DNA from: an uncultured Clostridium sp.
GTDB lineage: Bacteria > Bacillota > Clostridia > TANB77 > CAG-508
DNA: 56,330 nt
Assembly: GCA_948468045.1 (NCBI GenBank)
Contig: CAOKGO010000009.1
Location: 1-56,330 of the forward strand
Reading direction: 5' to 3'
Made by a program: the position numbers and the translations under genes. Positions 37,529-46,363 of this stretch are shown here, piece after piece; positions within the stretch are counted from its first letter, which is position 1; every line of letters starts with the position of its first letter. Under the pieces are notes generated by a model. It was given only the letters and a program-made list of their open reading frames with translations. It was not told where the DNA came from and searched no databases.

Positions 37529-38086
37529 TGCATTTTTGGCTGTTTGATTAAGTGAATAATTACCTTTTCTAGTTAAATTTCTTTGATAAAATCTCTTTTC
37601 ATCTTCTGTTAATGAACTATATTCCTTTTCACTAATTTCTTGTTTTCTGGTTTGAATTGCAAAATATGTTTGTGCAAGAGCTACAATTTTTAATCTTGGA
37701 TTTGCATTTTGAGCTATAAGATAGCAAGCATATCGTGTTAATTTATAATCTTTTTGTTCTCTTTTCGCACTAGAACCTATTTCTACCATTTTGTTTCTGA
37801 CAACGAAATGGTCAATATCAGTTATTTCAGAGTTTTGACAAGCTATCTTTGCTTTTTCAATTACTGCATAAAAATATCTCCAATCTTTATAACTTAGAAC
37901 TTTCATTAATTCTCTGGCATACTTTTCTTTAACTTTGATTACTGTTTCATCTGTGCTAAGCAAAGTATGATAACAAGAATATACCACTGCTTTGTCTGTT
38001 GGCTCTCCACTGGAAGTATATTCCTTTTGGAGTTCTAGATTTGCAAAACAATTTAAAATGATAAGTTTAATGCCCTGTGAATACAT

Positions 38087-38256
38087 TTAAGGAAAATATG
38101 GTTCATTACATACTCTAACTAACTCCGTAGCTGAAGCAATCCAATTATAATCGGATTTACTATATTATAAGACCCGCTCATAGAGCTGTTTAGCAGTCAA
38201 TGAATATTTAGCCCTCTCCAACCTGTAACTTTGTACTTCTTTTCAAAAAAACTCAT
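38087..38256 (-). pseudogene. Relic of a small mobile-element gene
   Basis: An ATG at 38256 with a GGAGG site opens MSFFEKKYKVTG, and a shifted frame continues as LERAKYSLTAKQLYERVL and SDYNWIASATELVRVCNE before running into the dinD frame. At least two stops and one frame change interrupt it. An in-frame CGG at 38176-38174 reads sensibly as arginine here. I do not recognise the family. Confidence 0.45.
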
Positions 38257-38428
38257 AGTCTTTTCCTCCTTTTATTAGATGTTTACTTGTTATACATGAT
38301 CAAACTAAGGAGTAAGTATTCCTTACTCAATTAGTGAATTAAGGAAATAAGTAATAAAAAAGATATTACCTATATAAACCATATTATATAATAATTTCAC
38401 ATAAAATTCAAGTTATGATTTTACTTAA

Positions 38429-38557
38429 TTTCGCTTTATAAATGGAAAAAGTCAAAGTCCAAAACTTGTTACTTTATTACATATATGCGAAGGATTTGGA
38501 ATTGAATTAAATGAATTTTTTACAGATAAATTATTTAAAGATGTAGAAGAAGATTGA
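38429..38557 (+). pseudogene. C-terminal fragment of an XRE-type regulator
   Basis: An open stretch encoding FINGKSQSPKLVTLLHICEG and FGIELNEFF, then a TGA. This is the usual second half of a Cro/CI helix-turn-helix domain with its acidic tail. No start or first half is found upstream, so it is a remnant of the element's repressor. Confidence 0.7.
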
Positions 38558-38664
38558 TATTTTGCCGTTTACAAGAATACAAAAATTTAATTTGACATAT
38601 AATAAAAAAAGTAGTATACTATATTTAACTTAAGTTATTCAATGTGAGGTCATTTGAATAGCAT

Positions 38665-38701
38665 GAACTAAATGGGTAGCAACATTTAGTTCTATTTTTT
38701 T
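38665..38701 (+). terminator. Intrinsic terminator
   Basis: GAACTAAATG (38665-38674) pairs with CATTTAGTTC (38683-38692), followed by a run of seven T. A second hairpin, ATAGAAGTG / CACTTCTAT (38711-38739), follows at once. It probably insulates the integrase operon from upstream transcription. Confidence 0.75.
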
Positions 38702-38739
38702 GTCTAAAAAATAGAAGTGCAGTAGCAATACACTTCTAT

Positions 38740-39054
38740 CAACTATTTCTAGTCTTGTTTGTCTTCGTATGTACTTAATAGTAACACAATTAGACGCTAG
38801 ATTAATTCAAATGAGGTCATCCGAAATAGCACCTCCTCTCTCAAAGATTTCCTTTGAAAAGGATTCTGTTATTATATCTAATTATTCTATAAAAAACAAT
38901 GAAATTTATAATCTTTTTATAATTTTCTTGCACTCATTTTTTCAAAATCCTTTCAAAATTTGTTCATTGAAATTTTTAAAATCACTTGTTACAATCTATT
39001 CATAATTTATTTTAAGTATTTTTAAGTTTTTAGAAAAAAGGGAAAAAAAGGGAA
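38740..39054. other. Gene-free stretch
   Basis: AT-rich, no convincing gene on either strand. It holds a repeat of the GAGGTCAT motif (near 38645 and 38812) and nothing else that I can support. Confidence 0.5.
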
Positions 39055-39083
39055 TTGATTATTACTAATTATGATAATATAAT
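39055..39083 (+). promoter_or_regulatory. Promoter of the regulator-xis-int operon
   Basis: TTGATT (39055-39060), a 17-bp spacer and a perfect TATAAT (39078-39083). The leader to the first gene is about 105 bases. Confidence 0.75.
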
Positions 39084-39196
39084 TCCTTTAACAAATAAAT
39101 TTAAAAATGAATATTTAATTACAGATATTCATTTAGATTACTATGCTTAAAATTTATTAGCAAAAATTTAACCAATTACAAGGAGGTGCTTTTTCA

Positions 39197-39604
39197 ATGT
39201 CAAATAAAGAAAAAATTATCGACTTATTTTACAATGAACATTTAAAATCTGTTGATATTGCTTTAGAACTAAATGTCAGCAATAGCTATGTATCAAAAAT
39301 AATAAAAAAAGATTCTAGGTATCATGAAGAAAAAAGTCAAAGGAAACAACAAAATGAACTAAAACATAAAGAACGAACCATTGAATACATGAAATTAAAG
39401 CAAAAATCAAACAAAGATAGTTATGAAGCTCTTAAAGCCCAACTGAAACAAGATGCTGAAGAACTATCTTATTATTTTGACATTTCAGATCGTAGCTTTA
39501 GAAAGTTTAATTCTAGTGCTTACAAGTATAATGCTAAAAAGAAAAGATTTGAAATAGATAGAAAATTAACGGTTTCAATAGATGTTCCAAAAGTAGTTTA
39601 TTAA
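39197..39604 (+). CDS. Helix-turn-helix regulator of an integrative element
   Basis: 135 residues. The first 35 form a sigma-70 region 4 or resolvase-like HTH (KSVDIALELNVSNSYVSKII). A long charged helix follows and then a short basic C-terminus. Genes of this type commonly precede xis and int in Firmicutes elements and are thought to control excision. RBS AAGGAGGTG, 9 bases before ATG. No damage is visible. Confidence 0.75.
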   Translation: MSNKEKIIDLFYNEHLKSVDIALELNVSNSYVSKIIKKDSRYHEEKSQRKQQNELKHKERTIEYMKLKQKSNKDSYEALKAQLKQDAEELSYYFDISDRSFRKFNSSAYKYNAKKKRFEIDRKLTVSIDVPKVVY

Positions 39605-39625
39605 CAAAAAGGAGGTACAATTAAG

Positions 39626-39859
39626 ATGGATGTAAAAGAACAATATTCTATCATGTTTACTAATTACCCAGATATTATAAACATTGAACAAATGCGAAAT
39701 ATGCTAGGTGGAATTAGTTTAACACTAGCTTATAGGCTTATTAAGGAAAACAAAATAAAAGCCATGAAAATAGGCAGACAATATAAAATTCCAAAATCTA
39801 ATATAAATTTCATACATAATAAGTCAAAATTGAAAATAAATGTATTTACACAAGAATAA
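39626..39859 (+). CDS. Excisionase-type DNA-binding protein
   Basis: 77 residues with a winged-helix excisionase signature: IEQMRNMLGGISLTLAYRLI followed by KIKAMKIGRQYKIPKS. Helps the integrase bend DNA for excision. RBS AAGGAGG, 9 bases before ATG, and only 22 bases after the regulator gene. It is intact although its integrase partner is broken. Confidence 0.85.
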   Translation: MDVKEQYSIMFTNYPDIINIEQMRNMLGGISLTLAYRLIKENKIKAMKIGRQYKIPKSNINFIHNKSKLKINVFTQE

Positions 39860-39871
39860 GGAGGTCATTTT

Positions 39872-41103
39872 ATTATAACAGTAACAGCTACATTACAGCA
39901 AAAGAAAAATATTTATTATGCTGTTTTATATTATAAAGATGAATTTAATAATATGCAGCGAAAGTGGATTTCCACTAAATTAAAAGTAAAGAACAATAAG
40001 AAACTTGCAGAAAGAAAAGTTGAAGAAATAAGACATGAATATGAAAAAACTTTAAATGAAAAACCAACTATTTCTAGGTTAGATACAAATAATAAAGCTA
40101 ATATAAAGTTTTGTGCTTTTATGATAAATTGGCTAGATATTATAAAGCCTAGAGTAGTAAAACAACCTATGCAGGTTATGAAAGAATTGTAAAAGGTAAA
40201 GTATATAATTATTTTAAGAAGTTAGATGTTTCATTAAAAGATTTAAAACCTTATCATATTCAAGATTTTTACACAGAATTATATAACTTAGGTTTGAAAG
40301 GTAATACGATTCTTCGCTATCATGCCAATATTAGAAAAGCATTGCAATATGCAGTAAAATGTGAATTGATACTAACCAATCCAGCAGACAAAATAGACAA
40401 GCCTAAAAAAGAACAATACATAGCAACTTATTATAATAAAGCACAATTAAATGAATTATTAGTTGCAATAAAAGATACACCTATTAAGTTACCTGTTCTT
40501 TTAGCCTTATATTACGGACTTAGGCGAAGTGAAGCACTTGGTATTAAATGGGATGCCGTTGATTTTGATAATAAAACAATTATAATTAGACATACCATTT
40601 CATAAACAAAAGTAGATGGTAAATTGCAAATTGTTGCAGAAGATAAAACGAAAAATCAATCAAGTTATAGGACATTGCCTTTAATTCCAGAAATTGAGGA
40701 AATACTTTTAGAAGAAAAAGCAAATCAAGAATACAATAAGAAAGTATTTAAAAAATCATACTTAAACGAAAATGGTTATGTTTGTGTAAATACAGATGGC
40801 TCTATACTAAAACCTGACTATGTTTCACATAAGTTTAATCAAATACTAAAAAATAATAATCTAAAGTCCATTAGATTTCATGATTTAAGACACTCGTGTG
40901 CTAGTTTATTACTATCTAATAAAGTAAGTATGAAAGATATTCAAATATGGTTAGGGCATTCTAGTTATAATACTACAGCAAATATATATACTCATGTAGA
41001 TACAGAGTCAAAACAAAATTCTGCTTTAGTAATAGGTAATAGCCTAAATTTTACTGAACCTAGTCAAGATGATGACGAAGAAGATGAAGAAATGGAGTTA
41101 TAA
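39872..41103 (+). pseudogene. Tyrosine recombinase (integrase), decayed
   Basis: Arm-binding and core domains can be followed through three frames. The RBS AAGGAGGT (39858-39865) is followed 6 bases later by ATT instead of ATG. A one-base deletion near 40163 breaks the frame after KPRVVKQ, and an in-frame TAA at 40603-40605 interrupts it after IIRHTIS. Catalytic residues are still visible: R of YYGLRRSEALG, HDLRHSCAS, and the HSSYNTTANIYTH block with the nucleophile tyrosine. With three lesions the integrase cannot act, so the element is fixed unless another recombinase moves it. Confidence 0.88.
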
Positions 41104-41240
41104 ATAAAAATTGTTAGAAATGTTAGAAAATTTAGAAATTAAAAAATCCTTATTTAAGCCACTAAATAAAGATTTTATAAAATAAAATGTTGTGAATTTT
41201 GTAGAACTTTTTGTAGAACTACAAAATTTTTTAAAATTAA

Positions 41241-41275
41241 AACCTCAAACTTAATCTTACGAAACACTTGAGGTT
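41241..41275 (+). terminator. Hairpin after the integrase relic
   Basis: AACCTCAA (41241-41248) pairs with TTGAGGTT (41268-41275). It lies 5 bases before the att-like core at 41280, an arrangement seen in many integrative elements. Confidence 0.6.
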
Positions 41276-41279
41276 CTAA

Positions 41280-41320
41280 TGGTGCCCTAACTAAACACGT
41301 TTGCGAAATTAGTGGGGCAA
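41280..41320 (+). other. att-like site next to the integr­ase relic
   Basis: TGGTGCC-CTAACTAAACACG-TTTGCGAAA resembles TGGTGCC-TTAGCGAAGGACG-TATGCGAAA at 36087, matching at about 20 of 29 positions, and is partly palindromic (TGCCC with GGGCA). Taken as the right end of the integrase element. The 41321-41413 stretch holds no gene. Confidence 0.55.
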
Positions 41321-41413
41321 AAAAATATCTATTTTCAACTCTTAAATGTATTCATATCAATAATTTGTTGCAAAATCTCTAATTTCTTCTATATATTCTT
41401 CTTTTTCATTTTC

Positions 41414-42813
41414 TTAAGAAGTACGTTCCCTTTTTATTGCATCATTTCCATTATTAAATGCTGACGTAACAACATTAATAACTTTGTTTTTGACATCTAT
41501 TTCTTCAGCTTCTTTAGAAAGTATACTACTTAATTCTTGTAATGTTGTTAATATTGTCTCAATTTTTTGCTTTTTTTCGCCTATATAAAATTCCTTATTA
41601 GCTTCGTATTCACTATTAATAAATCTATATGCTTTATTAATTTCTATAAATCTTTCTTTGGGAAAATTTTTAATAGTTTCAATATTTATATTTAACCTAA
41701 TATAATAATTTTTAACATCTGTAAATTCCCTAATAGGTATCTTTAAATTATTTATTGCATTATCATCTTCATTTTGTTTTATATTTGCCATTATAAAACT
41801 TTTTAAGTTATTTACAAAAAGTTTTATGTTGTTTTTAAATTCTGCAATAGTTGGAATTTCATCGTAGTAGTCAGAATTATTATCCAACAAATTTCCTGTT
41901 TTTACTTTCTCTATGATTTCTCCTTGACTTATCTTAGTAATATTAGGATCTCCTATTTTAGAAACCTATGTTATCGATTTTTATAGAGTCTAAATAATTT
42001 GAGTTTTTCCCTTCATCTTTCCTATCAAATCTAGTTTCTAGAGAAGTCAAGGCTAAAAGCAATCCTTTGAAAGTAGGTAAGCTTTTAATTTTAGTAATAT
42101 AACTATCCTTAAGTTTAGCATTTTCATCTTTTCTTGGATATGCTTTCCATACATGACAATCACTTCCAGTAATAGTTGCAAATTTACTTTTTATTTCAGT
42201 TAAATTATTCTTTATAATTCCTTGAACTTTTGGTTTCTGATATTCAAGAGCATTTATATAGCCTGTTTTTATCCATTCTTCTGGATTTTCGACAGACTCT
42301 GATAAACTATGATGGTTTTGAGTAGAATCTTTTATATTTAATCCACTTTTTTGATGAGCAATTAAAATAACACTAATACCAATTTTATTTAAAATATTTT
42401 CAAATTCTTCTATTGTATATGAATCTTCTTTATTTGTAAGAATCCTAACTTGCTTAAGACTATTTGAAATATTACTTATTTTTTCAATGTTTTCATCATC
42501 AAATATACATACAATATGGCATGATACTCTACTTTGTTCTTCTTGTTTCACATCAAATTCTATACCGTGGTAAGATATTTTTTATATTTTGATATGGTTC
42601 TTTATTTATTAAAGACTTTATCTTTTTATATAGTTCAAAATCAAATCTATTATGGTCAGTTATTGATATTAAATTTATGTTGTTTTCTTGTAATCTTGAC
42701 AACAATACATTAATATTTTCTATATTACTATCTTTTACATAATTTAATTCTTCTTTATATTCACTTGCTTTAGAATGTATATGTAAATCAATTCTTATAT
42801 TATCATTTAACAT
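41414..42813 (-). pseudogene. PHP-domain phosphoesterase (TrlF-like N-terminus), frameshifted
   Basis: The PHP domain is clear: DLHIHS at residues 9-14, SITDHNRFD near 50, LPGIEFDV after the first break, and TGSDCHVW near 205. It is followed by a helical C-terminal region. RBS AGAGGAA before ATG 42813. First break: in-frame CGG (42567-42565), where skipping one C restores LPGIEFDV, one of the best conserved PHP motifs. Second break: TAA at 41960-41958, where skipping T41960 continues as KIGDPN. No CGG is involved there. PHP proteins with C-terminal ATPase regions act in phage defence. Here only about 470 residues remain, so it may be a truncated relic. Confidence 0.72.
42565..42567 (-). other. 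CGG +1 site in the PHP gene
   Basis: Reading is TTA CCA CGG TAT AGA ATT TGA. Skipping C42567 gives TTA CCA GGT ATA GAA TTT GAT, i.e. LPGIEFD, the conserved PHP motif III-like block. Confidence 0.8.
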
Positions 42814-42866
42814 ATTTTTTGTTCCTCTCTATGTTAATATCATTTATAGTATCATATAAAAATTTG

Positions 42867-43877
42867 TTATTTTAGCAAATCTTTTATAGCAGTTTTAGTT
42901 ATATTTTTTGAAGATAAAACTCTTGAATTATTTTTTAGATAGTCTTTTGCCTCGTATACTTCATCAGCTACAATAACAAATTGACCATTTTTTTGTAATA
43001 TATTATTAAGTTTATCTTCATTCAGGTCAATTCCAAGCGTTATTAGAAACATAGCATCAACTGTTAAAAAATCAACATCTTCAAAATTTTGTTTATATCT
43101 TTCTCTTAAAGTTCTTTTTGCACTAACTCCATATTTTTTTCCATCAATATAAAATGTAAAATCATATTCAACTGAAGAAATCATATCATCATGTGAATGA
43201 TTTTCAACTTTATCGCTAATATTCAATAGTAAACTATGTACTCGATTTTCATAAGATTGTCCTGCATCAGATTTTATACTTTGATTTATTGACTCATCAA
43301 TAATAATCATAAACATATTATTAATGTTTATATTATACTTATCAACAATATTTTTTAATTTATCATTTAAAACTTTAATTGTACTTTTACTAGTTTCAAG
43401 AATAAATTCAGTTTCTCTATCAATATTAGTTAAAGTATATACTAATAAAGAACTAATAACTCTTTGTCCATAAGGATATTCTAAATTAGACATATCATAT
43501 TCTAAACTAAGCTTGTCTTTAATTTTATCAATTTTTTCCTTATATTTTATTCTAGCATATGATTTTGATTCTTCTAATATTAAATCTTTTGTAAGCAATA
43601 ATTCTATAGACACTAATAATAAATCCTTCCACATCATATAATTATCATTATTTGCTAAATTTAATAAAATCATTAAATCATCATATGCTTTTGTATTTTC
43701 TTTAACTATTCCCGTAGAAAGTAATTGTTTCATTTTTTTACAAGACAAATTACCATTTTGTTCTATAGTTTCTTCCAAGTTTATTAATTTTTTCTCATTT
43801 AGTTGACATTTTAATAAGTCTTTTAATGTAGTATAGAATAGTAGATTATTTCTGTATTCATTTTCTGTAATATTCAT
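42867..43877 (-). CDS. Probable type II restriction endonuclease (PD-(D/E)xK)
   Basis: 336 residues. The nuclease core is near residues 205-265: an active-site glutamate in GQSYENRVHSL, the aspartate in EYDFTFYIDGKKYG, and the lysine in VSAKRTLRERYKQ, a block typical of restriction enzymes that pair with C5 methyltransferases. The start ATG overlaps the methyltransferase stop (TAATG), so the two are translationally coupled with the protective enzyme first. The recognition site cannot be deduced. Confidence 0.75.
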   Translation of the reverse strand: MNITENEYRNNLLFYTTLKDLLKCQLNEKKLINLEETIEQNGNLSCKKMKQLLSTGIVKENTKAYDDLMILLNLANNDNYMMWKDLLLVSIELLLTKDLILEESKSYARIKYKEKIDKIKDKLSLEYDMSNLEYPYGQRVISSLLVYTLTNIDRETEFILETSKSTIKVLNDKLKNIVDKYNININNMFMIIIDESINQSIKSDAGQSYENRVHSLLLNISDKVENHSHDDMISSVEYDFTFYIDGKKYGVSAKRTLRERYKQNFEDVDFLTVDAMFLITLGIDLNEDKLNNILQKNGQFVIVADEVYEAKDYLKNNSRVLSSKNITKTAIKDLLK

Positions 43878-44881
43878 TATATTTCTCCTCCTTCTTTTAG
43901 TGCTTCATACATTTTTTTGGCAACGGCATCAATCATATTTACTGGTACAGAATTTCCAAATTGTTTATATGCTTGTGTATCACTAACCACAATTTTAAAA
44001 GAATCTGGGTAACCTTGTAATCTTGCTGCTTCTCTTGGTGTTAATTTTCTTGGATTCTTCCCTTTAGCAGACTGGTCTATTAAAATTTCAGAACCATCTT
44101 TATAGTATCTTGCTGATATTGTGCTTGTATACTCAGAATCTTCATTAAATAGGCAATATCCAAATCCATTTCCCTTTTCTCTGTTTCGTTCTTTTCTCAT
44201 TTGATGACTTGCCCAAATTTTATCGGATATTGTATATTTATCGTCAGGATTATTTTCTAATATATTTCCTAATTTTGTTGGAATATTAGATTCTTCTGGA
44301 AAGTGAAAATCTATATTATGATTTTTAAATCCTACAATCATTATTCTTTCTCTATTTTGAGGTAATCCAAAGTTTTTAGCATTTAATACTTTGTGATATA
44401 CTTTATATTTTAATTTATTTTCTAAAATATCTAGCATTGTTTGAAATGTTTTACCCTTATCATGATTAGTTAAACCTTTTACATTTTCTAAGAGAAAACA
44501 CTTCGGTTGTTTTTCTTCTAATATCCTTTCAACTTCAAAAAACATTGTTCCTCTTGTATCATTAAATCCTTCTCTTTTTCCAGCTATAGAAAATGCTTGG
44601 CAAGGAAATCCTGCTAACAAAACATCAAAATTTGGTATTGTATCAGCTGATATTTTCGTTATATCTCCACTAGGCTTTTCTCCATAATTAGCTTCATATG
44701 TTTGAGAAGCATATTTATCTATTTCAGATGAAAAAACACATTTTCCACCCAAATTTTGAAATGGGGTTCTAATACCTCCGATTCCTGCAAATAAATCTAT
44801 ATATTTGAAATTATATTGATTATTATCTTGTATATTTTCTACATTAAATAAACTCATGTTATTTTCAATTTCATTACTCAT
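43877..44881 (-). CDS. DNA (cytosine-5-)-methyltransferase
   Basis: 334 residues and complete. Motif I DLFAGIGGI (residues 29-37), catalytic motif IV GFPCQAFS, motif VI LENVKGL, motif VIII QNRERIMIVG, then a short target recognition domain, motif IX LTPREAARLQGYPDSF and motif X QFGNSVPV. RBS GGAGG, 9 bases before ATG. It should methylate cytosine at the site cut by the downstream enzyme. There is no vsr or regulator gene beside it. Confidence 0.95.
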   Translation of the reverse strand: MSNEIENNMSLFNVENIQDNNQYNFKYIDLFAGIGGIRTPFQNLGGKCVFSSEIDKYASQTYEANYGEKPSGDITKISADTIPNFDVLLAGFPCQAFSIAGKREGFNDTRGTMFFEVERILEEKQPKCFLLENVKGLTNHDKGKTFQTMLDILENKLKYKVYHKVLNAKNFGLPQNRERIMIVGFKNHNIDFHFPEESNIPTKLGNILENNPDDKYTISDKIWASHQMRKERNREKGNGFGYCLFNEDSEYTSTISARYYKDGSEILIDQSAKGKNPRKLTPREAARLQGYPDSFKIVVSDTQAYKQFGNSVPVNMIDAVAKKMYEALKEGGEI

Positions 44882-44915
44882 TCTAGTTATCCTCCATATT
44901 GTACTAAATCACATT

Positions 44916-45758
44916 TTACTTATCTTTTACACAATTTTTGCAATATTTTAATCCAACTGCTAATAAATCTTTTTCTGTTGCAGTTGTTTCCTGTATATTT
45001 TTAGGTTCAACATTTTGCAACTGTTTACACTCATTATCATATAAATGAAATGTTTTTGTTTTAGTATTTATAGTGTAATTTATATATCCACTTTTTCTAT
45101 TGTTTTTTCTTGACATTTTATTTGCTACTGTTCGAACCACCTTTGACCAAATCTGTTTTTCTCCAATAATCATTCCATCACTGTATCTGAATTTTTTACC
45201 TTTTTGAATATTATAACAAAACCTACAAACACTGTAATTATCATCTATAGATTGTGCCTCTATTAATACTCCTATTGGAATTTTATTAGTATCTTTGTAT
45301 TTAACAGTAACTTTATATAATATTTTTACTGAGTTATCATTAATATGTTTTCTTACTTCATTTTCAACTTTTTTCATATAACTTTTATTTAATTTCACTG
45401 TTCCTATAAAAATGTTATTTGGATTAGCAAGTTTTGCTGATAGACTATATGCAATTATATGACATTTTTCAAAAAATTTTTTATTTTCAAAAGCTTTGTT
45501 CCAATTACTTGGTTCTGGATATTTTAACTTTTTCTTTGTAATTAAAGGTAATGTATTTTTGCTAATAAGAGCAATTGCACCGTTACTTCTTCCATTTTTA
45601 TCTAATTCAAAATACTGTGGTTCTCCTTCAATAGTATTAAAATCTTTTTTGTTAAATAATGGCTTATCATTATTTATAATAATTGTGTGCTTTTTTATTT
45701 TACTTGGTTCTATATTTATTAGCTCATTAACTACCTTTTCATAATCTTCTTTATTCAT
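44916..45758 (-). CDS. DNA/RNA non-specific endonuclease (NucA/streptodornase-like) without signal peptide
   Basis: 280 residues. The block YFELDKNGRSNGAIALISK and KCHIIAYSLSAKLANPNN correspond to the nuclease fold, with the R-C-H-type histidine here as K-C-H. The segment EAQSIDDNYSVCRFCYN follows. The last 70 residues include FHLYDNECKQL and CKNC, resembling small metal-binding tails (F-H-x-x-x-C ... C-x-x-C). No signal peptide, unlike most relatives, so it may act inside the cell. It lies just upstream of the restriction-modification pair and could be a further defence nuclease. That role is inference. Confidence 0.72.
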   Translation of the reverse strand: MNKEDYEKVVNELINIEPSKIKKHTIIINNDKPLFNKKDFNTIEGEPQYFELDKNGRSNGAIALISKNTLPLITKKKLKYPEPSNWNKAFENKKFFEKCHIIAYSLSAKLANPNNIFIGTVKLNKSYMKKVENEVRKHINDNSVKILYKVTVKYKDTNKIPIGVLIEAQSIDDNYSVCRFCYNIQKGKKFRYSDGMIIGEKQIWSKVVRTVANKMSRKNNRKSGYINYTINTKTKTFHLYDNECKQLQNVEPKNIQETTATEKDLLAVGLKYCKNCVKDK

Positions 45759-45765
45759 ATATTTC

Positions 45766-46239
45766 TCACTTTTTATTATTTCGTTCTAAATCTGCTAGTG
45801 CAGAATCTACATCTATTTTGATACTGTCTTTTATAGCATCTTCTTCTAGCATACGTCCATCTTCAAATGCCCAATATGTCATACCAACTTTATAGTTGTA
45901 ATCTTTTATATCTTGCATAGTTATTGGAAACTTTTGACACTTCCCATCACTATATAAATCCATAGAAAATGTATTTTTTGATTTATCATAGTTAATATAC
46001 CAAAAGTCGTTTTCATAGGATTCATTTTTCATACATTCTTTTATAATGTTATTTAATTTTCCTTTATATTTGGTTGCTAAATCTATTTCATTCAATACTT
46101 CATCATATAGTGTTGTGTATACACCTTTTGAATTTACAATATTATTAGTTTTTAAAGCATTTTCTAATTCTTTCATAAATGCGTTTACTTCTATATTTTC
46201 TTTTCTTTTGTTGTTTTCAATATCAAGTATTCTATCCAT
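45766..46239 (-). CDS. Hypothetical protein next to the nuclease gene
   Basis: 157 residues from the ATG at 46239, which has AAGGAGGAAC directly upstream. A longer reading to 46317 has no ribosome binding site. Acidic, helical at both ends, with a beta-rich centre (ENDFWYINYDKSKNTFSMDL). It ends 8 bases before the nuclease gene, which suggests a shared transcript. It might be an inhibitor or partner of that nuclease, but no known family is recognised. Confidence 0.6.
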   Translation of the reverse strand: MDRILDIENNKRKENIEVNAFMKELENALKTNNIVNSKGVYTTLYDEVLNEIDLATKYKGKLNNIIKECMKNESYENDFWYINYDKSKNTFSMDLYSDGKCQKFPITMQDIKDYNYKVGMTYWAFEDGRMLEEDAIKDSIKIDVDSALADLERNNKK

Positions 46240-46363
46240 GTTCCTCCTTATGTAATAAACATATATTTTACGAAAAGTTTGTTTCTCATATTTACTTTTC
46301 TTTCCATATACTATCACAAATTTATACTTTTTTCAACAAATTTACAAAACAAGATAGAATAAT

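Larger units (their letters stand above)
37141..38086 (-). pseudogene. dinD: DNA-damage-inducible protein D (DinD), decayed
   Basis: The BRO/KilA-like N-terminal and the DinD core are clear: RYACYLIAQNA, TYFAIQTRKQE, EDEKRFYQRNLTRKG, and after the break GSEELAANLFR and SLKQLEKE. Two lesions: an in-frame TGA (37528-37526) where GGA for glycine is expected after AKNA, and an in-frame CGG (37258-37256) after which skipping one C restores AGGIMPKK, matching the GGTMPEEL region of Escherichia coli DinD as I remember it. The restored frame has no dinD stop and runs into the Nudix gene. The upstream part of the protein is also missing, so the gene is dead in any case. Confidence 0.8.
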
